Below, piece after piece: positions 42,856 through 59,204 of a stretch of DNA of 64,000 bases. Position 1 is the first letter of the stretch, and each line of letters starts with the position of its first letter. Source of the stretch: CAXTPV01 sp965276715. Lineage in GTDB: Bacteria; Pseudomonadota; Alphaproteobacteria; Acetobacterales; Acetobacteraceae. A model generated the notes under the pieces. That model ran no database searches. It was not told where the DNA came from and saw only the letters and a list, made by a program, of their open reading frames with translations. Location of the stretch: NCBI GenBank assembly GCA_965276715.1, contig OZ255622.1, positions 3,410,001 through 3,474,000 on the forward strand. The letters run 5' to 3'. The position numbers were made by a program, and so were the translations under genes.

Positions 42856-44346
42856 ATGCTGACCATGCCGCATCCCGACCAGTCCGTGCTCCATCGCCGG
42901 GCCTCCATCGTGGCCGCACTCCGCCAGATCGTCCCCGGCGAAGGGGTGATCGATGGCGAGACAGGCAGGCGCGCCTACGAGAGTGACGGCCTGACCGCCT
43001 ACCGGACGCTGCCGATGGTCGTGGTCCTGCCCGAGACCACCGCCCAGATCGTGGCCATCCTGCGCTACTGCGCCGCCAGCAAGGTCAAGATCGTCCCGCG
43101 CGGCGCCGGCACCTCGCTCTCCGGCGGCGCGCTGCCGCTCGCCGACGGCGTCCTCCTCGCCCTGGGCAAGTTCAACCGCATCCTCGACATCGACATCGCC
43201 AATCGCTGCGTCGTGGCCCAGCCCGGCGTCACCAATCTCGGCATCACCCATGCGGTCCAGGACCAGGGCTTCTATTACGCCCCCGACCCGTCGAGCCAGA
43301 TCGCCTGCTCCATCGGCGGCAACGTCGCCGAGAACTCCGGCGGCGTGCACTGCCTGAAATACGGCCTGACCACCAACAACGTCATCGGCCTCGAGATCGT
43401 CACCATGGACGGCGAGGTCGTCCGTCTCGGCGGCAAGCATTTCGACGCCGCCGGCTACGACCTGCTCGGCCTGATGGTCGGCTCCGAGGGCCTGCTCGGA
43501 GTCGTCACCGAGGTCACCGTCCGCATCCTGCCCAAGCCCCCCGGCGCGCGCGCGCTGCTGATCGGCTTCCCCGACACCACCAGTGCCGCCGAATGCGTGG
43601 CAAGCATCATCGGCCAGGGCATCATCCCTGGCGGGATGGAGATGATGGACCGGCTCGCGACCGAGGCCGCCGAGGCGTTCGTCCATGCCGGCTATCCGCT
43701 CGACGCCGAGGCCGTGCTGATCGTCGAGCTCGACGGCTGCGAGGCCGAGGTCGACCACCTCGTCGACCGCGTCGACGCGATCGCGATCGATCATCGGGCG
43801 AGCTCGATCCGCGCCAGCCGATCCGAGGAGGAACGTCTGCTGTTCTGGGCCGGCCGCAAGGCCGCCTTCCCGGCCGTCGGCCGCATCTCGCCCGACTATT
43901 ACTGCATGGACGGCACCATCCCGCGCAAACGGCTGAGCGAGGTGCTCGCACGGATGAAGCAGATGGAGGCGCAGCACGGCCTGCGCTGCGCCAACGTCTT
44001 TCATGCCGGCGACGGCAACCTCCATCCGCTGATCCTCTACGACGCCAACAAGCCGGGCGAGCTCGAACGCGCCGAGGAGTTCGGCCATGACATCCTCCGG
44101 CTCTGCGTCGAGGTCGGCGGCGTGCTGACCGGCGAACACGGTGTCGGCGTCGAGAAGCGCGACCTGATGGACACGATGTTCACCCCGACCGACCTCGATC
44201 AGCAGATGCGGCTCAAATGCGCCTTCGACCCGGACAGCCTGCTCAACCCCGGCAAGGTGTTCCCCAACCTGTGCCGCTGCGCCGAGATGGGCCGCGTCCA
44301 TGTCCATGGCGGCGCGACGCGCTTCCCGGAACTGCCCAGGTTTTGA
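42856..44346 (+). CDS. glcD: Glycolate oxidase subunit GlcD (FAD-binding)
   Basis: Catalytic FAD subunit of the membrane-associated glycolate dehydrogenase GlcDEF, oxidising glycolate to glyoxylate. The 496-residue product has the PCMH FAD-binding domain (VVLPETTAQIVAILRYCAAS; VPRGAGTSLSGGALPLADGV; CSIGGNVAENSGGVHCLKYG) and the FAD-oxidase C-terminal domain with NVFHAGDGNLHPLILYD and GEHGVGVEKRDLM, holding the active-site His. Start ATG 42856 has AAGGGA six bases upstream. The glcE start overlaps its stop. Confidence 0.96.
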   Translation: MLTMPHPDQSVLHRRASIVAALRQIVPGEGVIDGETGRRAYESDGLTAYRTLPMVVVLPETTAQIVAILRYCAASKVKIVPRGAGTSLSGGALPLADGVLLALGKFNRILDIDIANRCVVAQPGVTNLGITHAVQDQGFYYAPDPSSQIACSIGGNVAENSGGVHCLKYGLTTNNVIGLEIVTMDGEVVRLGGKHFDAAGYDLLGLMVGSEGLLGVVTEVTVRILPKPPGARALLIGFPDTTSAAECVASIIGQGIIPGGMEMMDRLATEAAEAFVHAGYPLDAEAVLIVELDGCEAEVDHLVDRVDAIAIDHRASSIRASRSEEERLLFWAGRKAAFPAVGRISPDYYCMDGTIPRKRLSEVLARMKQMEAQHGLRCANVFHAGDGNLHPLILYDANKPGELERAEEFGHDILRLCVEVGGVLTGEHGVGVEKRDLMDTMFTPTDLDQQMRLKCAFDPDSLLNPGKVFPNLCRCAEMGRVHVHGGATRFPELPRF

Positions 44347-45524
44347 CCGCGCTCCGTCCCGCGGACGCCGAGGAAGCCAGGCGGGCGATCGAATGGGCCG
44401 TCGGTGACAACCAGACCCTCGAGATCGTGGCCGGCGGCAGCAAGCGCCGGCTCGGACGCCCGGCGCCGACCGATCATGTCCTGGCACTCGACCGCATCGC
44501 CGGCATCGTCGACTACGAGCCCTCCGAACTGGTGCTGACAGCACGCGCCGCGACCCCGATCGCCGAGATCGAGGCCCTGCTCGATGCCAGCCACCAGACG
44601 CTGGCCTTCGAGCCGCCGGACTGGTCCGGCCTCCTCGGCCGCTGTTTCCCCACCCTCGGCGGCGTCATCGCCACCAACGCCGCCGGCCCGCGCCGCGTCC
44701 GCGCCGGCGCGCCGCGCGACCATTTCCTCGGCTTCTCGGCCATCAATGGCTGGGGCGAGGCCTGGAAGGCGGGCGGCAAGGTCGTCAAGAACGTCACCGG
44801 CTACGACATGTGCAAGCTCCAGGCGGGGGCTTTCGGCACCCTCTCGGTGCTGACCGAACTCTCCGTTCGCGTCATGCCCAAGCCCGAATCCGCCTGCACG
44901 CTCCTCCTCTCCGGTCTCGACGACGAGGGCGCCGTCGCCCTGATGGCACGCGCGCTCAACACGCCGCACGAGGTCTCGGCCGCTGCCCACAATCCCGGAT
45001 CCGGGCTGACCGCGCTCCGCCTTGAGGGACCCGCGCCCTCGGTCGCCTTCCGGGCGGATGCGCTCGCGCATCTGCTCGGCCCGATCGCAGAGCGGCTCGA
45101 CGCCACCGACACCGACCGCTTCTGGTCCGGCATCGGCGCGGTCCGCCCCCTCCCGAAGCCTGGACTCGAAACCGGCGACCGCTGTCTCTGGCGTCTGTGC
45201 CCGACGCCTTCCGAAGCGCCGCAAATCGTCCGGCGGATCCGAGCATCCCTCCCGTCCGCCGACGCCCTCTACGACTGGGGCGGCGGCCTTGTCTGGCTCG
45301 GCCTCGAGACCGGGGACGCCGGCCCGGACGCGGGTGCCGCGGTCGTGCGTGCGGCTCTCCGCCACGGCCACGCCACCCTGTTCGTGGCCCCTGACGCGAT
45401 ACGCGAGGCCGTCGCCGTGTTCGAACCCGAGCCCGCCCCGCTCGACGCATTGAGTCGCCGGATCAAGGAGGGCTTCGACCCGCATCTCATCCTCAATCCC
45501 GGCCGCCTCCGGAAGGAACGCTAG
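44343..45524 (+). CDS. glcE: Glycolate oxidase subunit GlcE (FAD-binding)
   Basis: Second FAD-type subunit of glycolate dehydrogenase. The 393-residue product has a PCMH-like domain (VAGGSKRRLGRPAPTDHVLA; LGGVIATNAAGPRRVRAGAP; GGKVVKNVTGYDMCKLQAGA) and a divergent C-terminus typical of GlcE. The start is TTG 44343, overlapping the glcD stop (TTTTGA), which begins the conserved N-terminus MTALRPADAEEARRAIEWAV. Longer readings extend into glcD and are not supported. glcF follows after 4 bp. Confidence 0.93.
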   Translation: MTALRPADAEEARRAIEWAVGDNQTLEIVAGGSKRRLGRPAPTDHVLALDRIAGIVDYEPSELVLTARAATPIAEIEALLDASHQTLAFEPPDWSGLLGRCFPTLGGVIATNAAGPRRVRAGAPRDHFLGFSAINGWGEAWKAGGKVVKNVTGYDMCKLQAGAFGTLSVLTELSVRVMPKPESACTLLLSGLDDEGAVALMARALNTPHEVSAAAHNPGSGLTALRLEGPAPSVAFRADALAHLLGPIAERLDATDTDRFWSGIGAVRPLPKPGLETGDRCLWRLCPTPSEAPQIVRRIRASLPSADALYDWGGGLVWLGLETGDAGPDAGAAVVRAALRHGHATLFVAPDAIREAVAVFEPEPAPLDALSRRIKEGFDPHLILNPGRLRKER

Positions 45525-45528
45525 CCTC

Positions 45529-46791
45529 ATGCAGACCAGCTTCTCCCCGGCCCAGCTCGCCGACCCCGCGATGGCGAGCTCGGAAAAGATCCTGCGCACC
45601 TGCGTCCATTGCGGCTTCTGCACCGCGACCTGTCCCACCTACGTCCTGCTCGGCGACGAGCTCGACAGCCCGCGCGGCCGCATCACCCTGATCAAGGAGA
45701 TGCTCGAGAACGACCGTCCGGCGGACGCCACCACGGTCAAGCACATCGACCGCTGCCTCTCCTGCCTCTCCTGCATGACCACCTGCCCGTCGGGCGTGAA
45801 CTACATGCATCTCGTCGACCACGCCCGCGCGCACATCGAGCGGACCTACCGGCGCCCGTTGCGCGAGCGCCTGCACCGCCGTCTGCTCGCCCTCGTGCTG
45901 CCGCGCCCGAAACTGTTCCGCCTGTCGCTGATCGCGTCATCGCTCGCCAAGCCGGCCGCCCGCCTCATGCCGCGCCCGCTCCGCACCATGCTCGACTTGG
46001 CGCCACGGCGCGTGCCCCGCGCGAGCCTCACCGACCGCCCGCAGATCTTCCCCTCGATCGGCCCGCGCACCCGTCGCGTCGCCCTGCTGACCGGCTGCGC
46101 CCAGAAGGCGCTCGCGCCACAGATCAACGAGGCGACCATCCGCCTGCTGACCCGCCACGGCTGCGAGGTGATCGTCTCGGCGAGCGGCTGCTGCGGCGCG
46201 CTCACCCACCATCTCGGCCAGGGCGGCCACGACTATGCGCGCGCCAACATCGAAGCCTGGAGCCGCGAGCCGGACCTCGACGCCATCGTCGTCAATGCCT
46301 CGGGCTGCGGCACGATGGTCAAGGATTACGGCTTCATGTTCCGCGACGACGCGGCGCTGGCCGGACCGGCCGCCCGCATCTCCGCGCTCGCCCGCGACAT
46401 CACCGAGCTCATGACCGAGATCGGCCTGCTGCCGCCCACGATCACGACCGGCCAGCGCGTCGCCTACCACAGCGCCTGCTCGCTGCAGCACGGCCAGCAG
46501 ATCAGTCTCCAACCCAAGCGCCTGCTCGCCGCCGCCGGGTTCGAGGTCGTCGACGTGCCGGAGGGCCATCTGTGCTGCGGCTCGGCCGGCACCTACAACA
46601 TCCTGCAGCCCGAGATCGCGACCGCTCTGCGCGACCGCAAGGTCGTCAACATCGAGGCAACCGGACCCGACCTGATCGCCACCGGCAACATCGGCTGCAT
46701 CACCCAGATCGCCTCGGGCACGCGCGTGCCCGTCGTTCACACCGTGGAGTTGCTCGACTGGGCGACCGGGGGCCCGCGCCCGCGCCTCTGA
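45529..46791 (+). CDS. glcF: Glycolate oxidase iron-sulfur subunit GlcF
   Basis: Electron-transfer subunit of glycolate dehydrogenase. The 420-residue product has two 4Fe-4S motifs, C25-x2-C28-x2-C31-x3-C35-P and C76-x2-C79-x2-C82-x3-C86-P, and two C-terminal cysteine-rich CCG domains (SGCCGALTHHLG and HLCCGSAGTYN). Last gene of gcl-glycerate kinase-glcDEF. A short inverted repeat follows at 46807-46829. Confidence 0.96.
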   Translation: MQTSFSPAQLADPAMASSEKILRTCVHCGFCTATCPTYVLLGDELDSPRGRITLIKEMLENDRPADATTVKHIDRCLSCLSCMTTCPSGVNYMHLVDHARAHIERTYRRPLRERLHRRLLALVLPRPKLFRLSLIASSLAKPAARLMPRPLRTMLDLAPRRVPRASLTDRPQIFPSIGPRTRRVALLTGCAQKALAPQINEATIRLLTRHGCEVIVSASGCCGALTHHLGQGGHDYARANIEAWSREPDLDAIVVNASGCGTMVKDYGFMFRDDAALAGPAARISALARDITELMTEIGLLPPTITTGQRVAYHSACSLQHGQQISLQPKRLLAAAGFEVVDVPEGHLCCGSAGTYNILQPEIATALRDRKVVNIEATGPDLIATGNIGCITQIASGTRVPVVHTVELLDWATGGPRPRL

Positions 46792-46806
46792 AAAAAATCG
46801 GGGTTC

Positions 46807-46829
46807 TGTTACGGACGCGAAGCGTAACA
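46807..46829. repeat. Short inverted repeat after glcF
   Basis: TGTTACG (46807-46813) and CGTAACA (46823-46829) with a 9-base middle, 16 bases after the glcF stop and following an A-run. It could be a weak terminator for the glc genes or a boundary of the inserted cassette that follows. Confidence 0.4.
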
Positions 46830-46888
46830 AGCGATCAAAGACACAGGCACAATCGCGGTCCATTCCGCCAGCATAAGCGTTGCACCAC

Positions 46889-47260
46889 ATGCGCCTGAAC
46901 ACGGACGAGGCGGTCGAATATTTGGACAAGCACGCGAATGGTCATTCGCTCGGCGAATGCGCGCTTTACATCCGACGCGCCATATAAGCGGGAGGGATAG
47001 ACATCGAGCCGCATCCCGTGTCGGCCAAGGATTACGGACCGTATCTGAGGAACAACGGTTTCTCACCCGTTCCTGCAGGCGGTTATCGTCCACGCAGGGG
47101 CGACGTTGTCGTCATCCAGAACTATCCCGGCGGCAATCCGAACGGTCACATCGCGATGTACGACGGTCATCAATGGGTGTCGGACTTCACGCAGCAGGAC
47201 ATCTGGGCCGGACCTGGCTACCGACAACACAAGCCCGCCGCCCAGGTTTTTCGCCCATGA
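46889..47260 (+). pseudogene. Papain-fold (CHAP/NlpC-P60-like) peptidoglycan amidase, interrupted by one stop codon
   Basis: Reading from ATG 46889: MRLNTDEAVEYLDKHANGHS, then LGECALYIRRAI, a TAA at 46985-46987, then AGGIDIEPHPVSAKDYGPYL and on to the end at 47260 in the same frame. The catalytic Cys is C24 (GECALYIRRAI) and the His is in PNGHIAMYDGHQWVSDF (about residue 87), the order seen in amidases used as cell-wall toxins. A single change at codon 33 (expected Glu, GAA, in A-I-E-A-G-G) explains the defect. The 81-residue fragment from GTG 47018 would lack the Cys. The stop overlaps the next gene (ATGA). Lower GC than the flanking operons suggests recent arrival. Readthrough or a sequencing error remain possible. 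Exact family not assigned. Confidence 0.75.
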
Positions 47261-47712
47261 GGACGATCCTCACGTTCCTCATCTTGTTGGGACAACCGAT
47301 TGTCGCGGCCAGTGCAACATCCCGCGACGCTCGCACCTTCATCCTCGACCTCTACCGAACCTATAGCGGCTCGGACCGCGTCAGTCCGCTAGATCCCGCA
47401 ATGCTCGACCGAACGTTCTCCCCGCCCTTGTCAGCGCTCATCAGAACTGACCAGACGCAAAAGCCTGGCAACGTCGGCAGACTTGACACCGATCCGGTAT
47501 GCGATTGCCAGGACCCTGACGGTCTCAAGCTTCTTGACGTGACCGTTCAAACCATCGGGACCGGACAAGCCAAGGCGAAGGTCACATTCCAGCTCGGGAT
47601 GGTCATCAAAGCCGTCCGCCTCAGGCTCTTGGAAACCGGGAATGGCTGGCGGATCGATGACGTATCGAGTCCGGATATACACAGTCTGCAAGACTTTCTT
47701 TCCGCCAGATGA
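47257..47712 (+). CDS. Exported DUF3828-like protein, possible immunity partner
   Basis: A 151-residue product with a signal peptide (MRTILTFLILLGQPIVAASA). The mature part has the pattern of DUF3828-like periplasmic proteins: ARTFILDLYRTYSGSDRVSP, LDPAMLDRTFSPPLSALIRT, a C-D-C pair in DPVCDCQDPDG, then VTVQTIGTGQAKAKVTFQLG and GNGWRIDDVSSPDIHSLQDF. The ATG overlaps the stop of the broken amidase gene, so it was translationally coupled to it. A periplasmic protein coupled to a peptidoglycan amidase fits an immunity protein; that is inference from context. The frame is intact. Confidence 0.75.
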   Translation: MRTILTFLILLGQPIVAASATSRDARTFILDLYRTYSGSDRVSPLDPAMLDRTFSPPLSALIRTDQTQKPGNVGRLDTDPVCDCQDPDGLKLLDVTVQTIGTGQAKAKVTFQLGMVIKAVRLRLLETGNGWRIDDVSSPDIHSLQDFLSAR

Positions 47713-48065
47713 TCCCTCGAGCGTCGGTGGAATATCCGCAGCCAGTCCTTGTAAGGGCCGCCGATAAAGCCTGACATCGAGATCGCGCTGGGCGACCGAG
47801 GTCGCCCAGATCAGGCGCGCAGCGCCAGAACAAACCGCCGATTGAGAGGCCCGGTTATCGGGATCGAGACGACGGCAAGCCGAAAGGGCGATCCCCCCAA
47901 TCCAGGAGCCCGTCGCCGGCGCCGTAACGCGCAGGCTGACCTTGACGCGGTCACCCCACGGGGCTAATTCCCCGCCTTTCCGGAACGCGGGAGACCAGCC
48001 CTGCGGGCGCGAGCCTGCGGGTTGCGTCGCATGAACCGCGGTCCTCCTCGTGAGGGAGCGCCAGC
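47713..48065. other. Intergenic region before rplK, no gene identified
   Basis: About 350 bases. secE and nusG, which usually precede rplK, are not here. The 3' part (from about 47940) is GC-rich with short hairpins such as the C-run/G-run around 47960-47980, and presumably contains the rplK promoter and leader. Minus-strand open frames at 47730-47830 (for example MSGFIGGPYKDWLRIFHRRS) are short and unrecognised; they could be remnants brought in with the cassette. Confidence 0.5.
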
Positions 48066-48500
48066 GTGGCCAAGAAGATCGTCGGTTACATCAAGTTGCA
48101 GATACCGGCCGGCAAGGCGAACCCGTCGCCGCCGGTGGGTCCGGCGCTCGGCCAGCGAGGCTTGAACATCATGGCCTTCGTCAAGGAGTTCAACGCGGTC
48201 ACCCAGGGCATGGAGCCCGGCATGCCGGTTCCCGTCGTCATCACCGCGTTCGGCGATCGCACCTTCACCTTCGTGATGAAGACGCCGCCCAACACCTATT
48301 TCCTGATGAAGGCGGCCAAGATCCAGAAGGGCAGCCCGACCGTCGGCAAGGGGACGACGATCGGCTCGGTCACGATGACGCAGTTGCGCGAGATCGCCGC
48401 CCAGAAGATGGTCGACATGAACGCCAATTCGGTCGAGGGCGCCGTCAGCATGCTCGCCGGGTCCGCTCGTTCGATGGGCCTCGCCGTGGTGGAGGGCTGA
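48066..48500 (+). CDS. rplK: Large ribosomal subunit protein uL11
   Basis: The 144-residue L11 binds 23S rRNA at the GTPase-associated centre. Conserved segments: KKIVGYIKLQIPAGKANPSP, PVGPALGQRGLNIMAFVKEF, and the C-terminal TIGSVTMTQLREIAAQKMVD then GSARSMGLAVVEG. Start is GTG 48066, giving the usual MAKKI-like N-terminus. rplA starts 2 bp after its stop. First gene of rplKAJL-rpoBC; upstream context is unusual (see findings). Confidence 0.97.
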   Translation: MAKKIVGYIKLQIPAGKANPSPPVGPALGQRGLNIMAFVKEFNAVTQGMEPGMPVPVVITAFGDRTFTFVMKTPPNTYFLMKAAKIQKGSPTVGKGTTIGSVTMTQLREIAAQKMVDMNANSVEGAVSMLAGSARSMGLAVVEG

Positions 48501-48502
48501 TC

Positions 48503-49195
48503 ATGGCCCACGCCAAGCGCCTGAAGTCGGCCTACGCCAGCTTCGACAAGACCCGCGCCTATCCGCTCCCCGAGGCGATCGACCTCATCAGGAACGGCGC
48601 GCGGGCGAAGTTCGACGAGACTGTCGAGATCTCGCTCGCGCTCGGCATCGACCCGCGTCACGCCGACCAGATGGTGCGCGGCCTGCTCAGCCTGCCGCGC
48701 GGCACCGGCAAGACCCTTCGCGTGGGCGTCTTCGCCCGCGGTCCGAAGGCCGAGGAGGCGCTGGCCGCCGGCGCCGACGTGGTGGGCGCCGACGATCTCG
48801 CCGAAAAGGTGCAGGCCGGCGACATCGGGTTCGATCGCTGCATCGCCACCCCGGACATGATGGCTCTCGTCGGCCGGCTGGGAAAAATCCTCGGGCCGCG
48901 CGGCCTGATGCCCAATCCGCGTCTCGGCACCGTCACCATGGACGTTCGCGGTGCCATCACCGCCGCCAAGTCCGGCCAGGTCGAATACCGCGCCGAGAAG
49001 GCCGGCATCGTGCACGCCGGCATCGGCAAGGCGAGCTTCGAGCCCGACGCGCTGGCCGAGAACATCCGCGCCTTCGTCGACGCGATCCAGAAGGCCAAGC
49101 CCACGGGCGCCAAGGGGACCTACCTCAAGCGCGTGTCGCTGAGTTCGACCATGGGCCCTGGCGTCTCCGTCGACGTCGCCTCGCTCGCCGCCTGA
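48503..49195 (+). CDS. rplA: Large ribosomal subunit protein uL1
   Basis: The 230-residue L1 forms the mobile L1 stalk near the E site and usually represses its own operon by binding mRNA. Conserved: ARAKFDETVEISLALGIDPR, RGLLSLPRGTGKTLRVGVFA, and KILGPRGLMPNPRLGTVTMD. ATG 48503 is 2 bp after rplK; a longer open frame overlapping rplK is not real. It is followed by a structured leader before rplJ. Confidence 0.97.
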   Translation: MAHAKRLKSAYASFDKTRAYPLPEAIDLIRNGARAKFDETVEISLALGIDPRHADQMVRGLLSLPRGTGKTLRVGVFARGPKAEEALAAGADVVGADDLAEKVQAGDIGFDRCIATPDMMALVGRLGKILGPRGLMPNPRLGTVTMDVRGAITAAKSGQVEYRAEKAGIVHAGIGKASFEPDALAENIRAFVDAIQKAKPTGAKGTYLKRVSLSSTMGPGVSVDVASLAA

Positions 49196-49199
49196 ACCA

Positions 49200-49456
49200 G
49201 AGATTCGCCGCACGCCAGTGCGGCGCGCAGGAGGCCGGCCCAGACGGGTCCGGTCCTCCGTCCTGTCCGAGACCGCACGTGAGCCGGCCAGAACCGGGTC
49301 TTAAACGGGGGCAACCCCGGCGGGTGGGAGACGGGGTCGGAACCCTGGTGGTTCCTTCTTCCGGACAGGCGAACCGGATGCGCGGACACCCGCGCGTCCA
49401 GAAGGGAACCGGTCCTCCGCATCTTGAAGCGGCGGACCAACCAACGGAGACGGGAT
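49200..49456 (+). promoter_or_regulatory. rplJ leader, likely L10(L12)-binding autoregulatory region
   Basis: A 257-base structured stretch between rplA and rplJ. It starts with a perfect hairpin CGCCGCAC-GCCA-GTGCGGCG (49206-49225), followed by a GGAGGCCGG/CCGGTCCTCC stem, and then GA-rich and G-rich loops up to the rplJ start. In bacteria this spacer commonly carries the L10 leader, where the L10-L7/L12 complex binds to repress rplJL. The assignment rests on position and structure, not on a covariance match. Confidence 0.6.
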
Positions 49457-49993
49457 TTGGACCGTACGGAGAAGCGCGAGTTCGTCTCGATGCTTGCCGC
49501 CGTCTTCGCCGAGACGTCGATGGTGGTCGTCACCCGTAATGACGGGCTGACGGTCGCGCAGGTGACGGATCTGCGGAGGCGGATGCGAGCCGCGGGCGCG
49601 AACTACAAGGTCGCGAAGAACCGGCTCGCCAATCTGGCTCTGGATGGGACCCGGTTCGACGGCATCATGCCATTGCTGAGGGGACCGACCGCGCTGGCGT
49701 GGTCGCACGACCCCGTAGCCGTGGCCAAGGCTGCCATCGAGTTCGCCAAGACCAACGAAAAGCTCGTCGTGCTCGGCGGCGCCCTCGGAACCCAGACGCT
49801 CAACGCGGATGGGATCAAGGCGCTCGCCGACCTGCCGTCGCTCGACACGCTGCGCGCTCAGCTGGTGGGGCTTCTCGCCACGCCCGCCACACGGATCGCA
49901 TGCGTGCTGCAGGCGCCGGCCGCGGGCCTCGCGAGGGTCTTCGGGGCCTATGCCAGGAAGGATGAAGCGACCGAAGCGGCCGAGGCCGCCTGA
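49457..49993 (+). CDS. rplJ: Large ribosomal subunit protein uL10
   Basis: The 178-residue L10 anchors L7/L12 dimers to the ribosomal stalk. The start is TTG 49457 (GGAGACGGGAT just upstream), which gives the standard N-terminus MDRTEKREFVSMLAAVFAET; ATG 49424 would add 11 non-conserved residues. Conserved: MVVVTRNDGLTVAQVTDLRR, YKVAKNRLANLAL, and the C-terminal helix for L12 binding (ARVFGAYARKDEATEAAEAA). Confidence 0.96.
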   Translation: MDRTEKREFVSMLAAVFAETSMVVVTRNDGLTVAQVTDLRRRMRAAGANYKVAKNRLANLALDGTRFDGIMPLLRGPTALAWSHDPVAVAKAAIEFAKTNEKLVVLGGALGTQTLNADGIKALADLPSLDTLRAQLVGLLATPATRIACVLQAPAAGLARVFGAYARKDEATEAAEAA

Positions 49994-50093
49994 CCCACCG
50001 CGGGTTTGCGGCCGACGTCAAGTGAAAGTTGATCGCAGGCCGGTGGAACCGGCTTGCAAGAGACGCACCAGGGTTTAGATAAGGACATACAGA

Positions 50094-50474
50094 ATGGCTG
50101 ACCTATCGAAGATCGTCGACGAGCTGTCGACGCTGACCGTCCTCGAGGCGGCGGAGCTGACGAAACTTCTCGAGGAGAAGTGGGGCGTATCCGCGGCCGC
50201 GCCGGTTGCCGCGGCCGCACCGGCCGGCGGTGCAGCGGCTCCAGCCACGCCGGTGGAGGAGCAGACCGAGTTCACGGTCATCCTCACCAAGGCCGGCGAA
50301 AAGAAGATCAACGTCATCAAGGAAATCCGCACCATCACCGGTCTTGGGCTGAAGGAAGCCAAGGACCTGGTCGAGGGCGCGCCCAAGACCGTCAAGGAGG
50401 GCGTGAACAAGGATGAGGCAGCGAAGCTGAAGAAGATGCTTGAGGATCAGGGCGCTTCTGTCGAAGTCAAATGA
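50094..50474 (+). CDS. rplL: Large ribosomal subunit protein bL12
   Basis: The 126-residue L7/L12 recruits translation factors to the ribosome. It has the N-terminal dimerisation domain (KIVDELSTLTVLEAAELTKL), the Ala/Pro-rich hinge (AAAPVAAAAPAGGAAAPATP) and the C-terminal domain (EFTVILTKAGEKKINVIKEI; GLGLKEAKDLVEGAPKTVKE). A 100-bp gap to rplJ and two hairpins before rpoB follow the usual arrangement. Confidence 0.97.
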   Translation: MADLSKIVDELSTLTVLEAAELTKLLEEKWGVSAAAPVAAAAPAGGAAAPATPVEEQTEFTVILTKAGEKKINVIKEIRTITGLGLKEAKDLVEGAPKTVKEGVNKDEAAKLKKMLEDQGASVEVK

Positions 50475-50478
50475 TCCG

Positions 50479-50550
50479 CGGTGCGTCGTCCCCTTGGGGC
50501 GATGCACCGACCGACATGGCAGGGCGGGAATCGAGCGTCGGTTCCCGCCC
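50479..50550 (+). promoter_or_regulatory. Two hairpins between rplL and rpoB, attenuator-like
   Basis: First stem CGGTGC...GCACCG (50479-50509) enclosing CCCC-TT-GGGG, then GGGCGGGAA (50522-50530) pairing with TTCCCGCCC (50542-50550). In many bacteria this spacer contains a partial terminator or RNase III site that sets the ratio of ribosomal protein to polymerase subunits; the same role is inferred here. Confidence 0.55.
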
Positions 50551-50587
50551 GCCCGCCGTTGTGGCGTAGAGAACCGTTGCGCAGAAG

Positions 50588-54772
<4,185 letters not shown>

Positions 54773-54878
54773 CCAGGGGTTCCACCCCTGGACCCTGCCG
54801 GGGGCAGCGCCCCCGGACCCGCCTGTGTTTGGCGGGTCTGGGGCGGCTCGCCCCAGCGGGTCCAGGGCAGAGCCCTGG
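54773..54878. repeat. Array of five consecutive perfect hairpins in the rpoB-rpoC spacer
   Basis: Immediately after the rpoB stop come five stem-loops with little or no gap: CCAGGGGT/ACCCCTGG (54773-54791), CCGGGGGC/GCCCCCGG (54798-54816), ACCCGCC/GGCGGGT (54817-54837), CTGGGGCG/CGCCCCAG (54838-54856), CCAGGGC/GCCCTGG (54862-54878). All arms are perfect with 3- to 7-base loops. The outer units also mirror each other, so the block is a large imperfect palindrome. It leaves 21 bases before the rpoC ATG, including the GAAAGG ribosome binding site. Resembles the hairpins near 2580, 23801 and 59123. Confidence 0.85.
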
Positions 54879-54899
54879 CCTTCCTCCGAAAGGCACAAG

Positions 54900-59099
<4,200 letters not shown>

Positions 59100-59122
59100 T
59101 CAGTCGAAAGGCCAGCGGAAGG

Positions 59123-59163
59123 CGAGGGGCCTGCCCCTCGACCCCGCTGGGCCTGAGGCCCAG
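59123..59163. terminator. Two GC-rich hairpins after rpoC, probable operon terminator
   Basis: CGAGGGGC-CT-GCCCCTCG (59123-59140) and CTGGGCC-TGA-GGCCCAG (59147-59163), both perfect, 24 bases after the rpoC stop. No T-tract. Same style as the intergenic hairpins elsewhere in the window. The position suggests the end of the rpl-rpo transcript. Confidence 0.6.
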
Positions 59164-59204
59164 ACCCCACACATTGGGCTGCCTCGTTGCACTGTTTATA
59201 GAAA

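Noticed and set aside
47547..47833. Minus-strand short frames before rplK (for example MSGFIGGPYKDWLRIFHRRS)
   Set aside because: Short, overlapping the DUF3828-like gene, no recognised similarity.
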